Positions 6,038 through 6,252 of a DNA stretch of 6,252 nt are shown here, one piece after another; position 1 is the first letter of the stretch, and every line of letters begins with the position of its first letter. Origin of the DNA: Chloroflexota bacterium. GTDB taxonomy: Bacteria > Chloroflexota > Dehalococcoidia > Lucifugimonadales > VGZR01. A program made the translations under genes and the position numbers. The stretch is from NCBI GenBank assembly GCA_027625225.1, contig JAQBWG010000119.1, positions 1-6,252 on the forward strand. Direction: 5' to 3'. The notes beneath the pieces were generated by a model that made no database searches, was not told the DNA's origin, and saw nothing but the letters and a program-made list of their open reading frames with translations.

Positions 6038-6252
6038 GGTCGGCGTCCGACGCGTAGCCCCTGGGGCCGACGTACACCATACTCTTCATGGCCCGTCCGG
6101 TGAAATCCATCGGTCGGGCATGCGGCTCCTTCACGAACTCCTCGAAGTTGTCCGACCCTGCCCGTACCACTATGTCGTCCTTCAAAATGCCGCAGGCCAT
6201 ATTCCCCTGCAGCATGAAGCTCAGTCCGCCGAACATCTTCTTCTCCGACACG
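5982..6252 (-). CDS. TfoX N-terminal-domain protein (5' end outside window)
   Basis: About 90 C-terminal residues are visible. SEKKMFGGLSFMLQGNMACGI is the hallmark start of the TfoX N-terminal domain (KKMFGG, then F-L-G-M). EEFVKEPHARPMDFTGRAMKSMVYV and the ending LKRWVERGVAYAKSLPAK also fit the family, so this is a single-domain member ending normally. TfoX/Sxy regulates competence in Gammaproteobacteria, but free-standing N-domain proteins are widespread and their role is unknown, so a competence role should not be assumed. The GTG at 6251-6249 is most likely an internal valine, since family members carry roughly 15-25 further residues before KKMFGG; the gene therefore continues beyond the window. 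Its stop (TAA, 5984-5982) lies inside the 3' end of the converging Nmad3-like gene. Confidence 0.9.
   Translation of the reverse strand, partial: VSEKKMFGGLSFMLQGNMACGILKDDIVVRAGSDNFEEFVKEPHARPMDFTGRAMKSMVYVGPRGYASDADLKRWVERGVAYAKSLPAK

Noticed and set aside
5982..6252. TfoX-N gene as evidence of a natural-competence system
   Set aside because: Single-domain TfoX-N proteins are common outside competent bacteria, and no com, pil or dprA gene is in view.

Overview
This is a GC-rich, densely packed bacterial chromosomal window with five protein-coding genes on both strands. The genes are nearly contiguous, and most third codon positions are G or C. I cannot name the organism. The gene content (Mfd, an RraA-like aldolase, HAD, TfoX-N and an Nmad3-like protein) would fit a Chloroflexota-type or similar environmental lineage, but that is a weak guess. 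There is no sign of an rRNA, tRNA, CRISPR array, transposase or phage gene.

Layout: (1) 3-3515, plus strand: almost all of mfd, the transcription-repair coupling factor; only about the first 20 codons appear to lie before the window. (2) 3512-4210, minus strand: a HAD-superfamily hydrolase converging on mfd, with both TAG stop codons sharing one CTAG palindrome. (3) 4211-4270: a 60-bp divergent intergenic region. It carries a possible extended -10 placed so that the HAD mRNA would be leaderless, and on the other strand a normal Shine-Dalgarno for the next gene. (4) 4271-4978, plus strand: an RraA/HMG-aldolase-family protein. (5) 4979-5209: the only substantial non-coding stretch, made of an AT-rich promoter-like island, a run of mutually exclusive hairpins, and a C/G-rich REP-like palindrome. 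(6) 5210-6037, plus strand: an uncharacterised protein whose motif order resembles the Nmad3 nucleotide-modification-associated family. (7) 5982-6252, minus strand: the C-terminal part of a TfoX N-terminal-domain protein, running off the right edge and overlapping the end of gene 6 by 56 bp.

How the genes work together: mfd is a housekeeping DNA-repair gene that clears stalled RNA polymerase and recruits UvrA. The HAD and RraA-like genes are divergent and may serve small-molecule metabolism, but no pathway can be deduced. The part most worth a second look is 4979-6037: a predicted promoter, a structured leader with alternative pairings, a repeat-like palindrome, and a probable modified-nucleotide-associated protein with no modification enzyme next to it in view. 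No clearly new multi-gene system can be demonstrated from this window alone.
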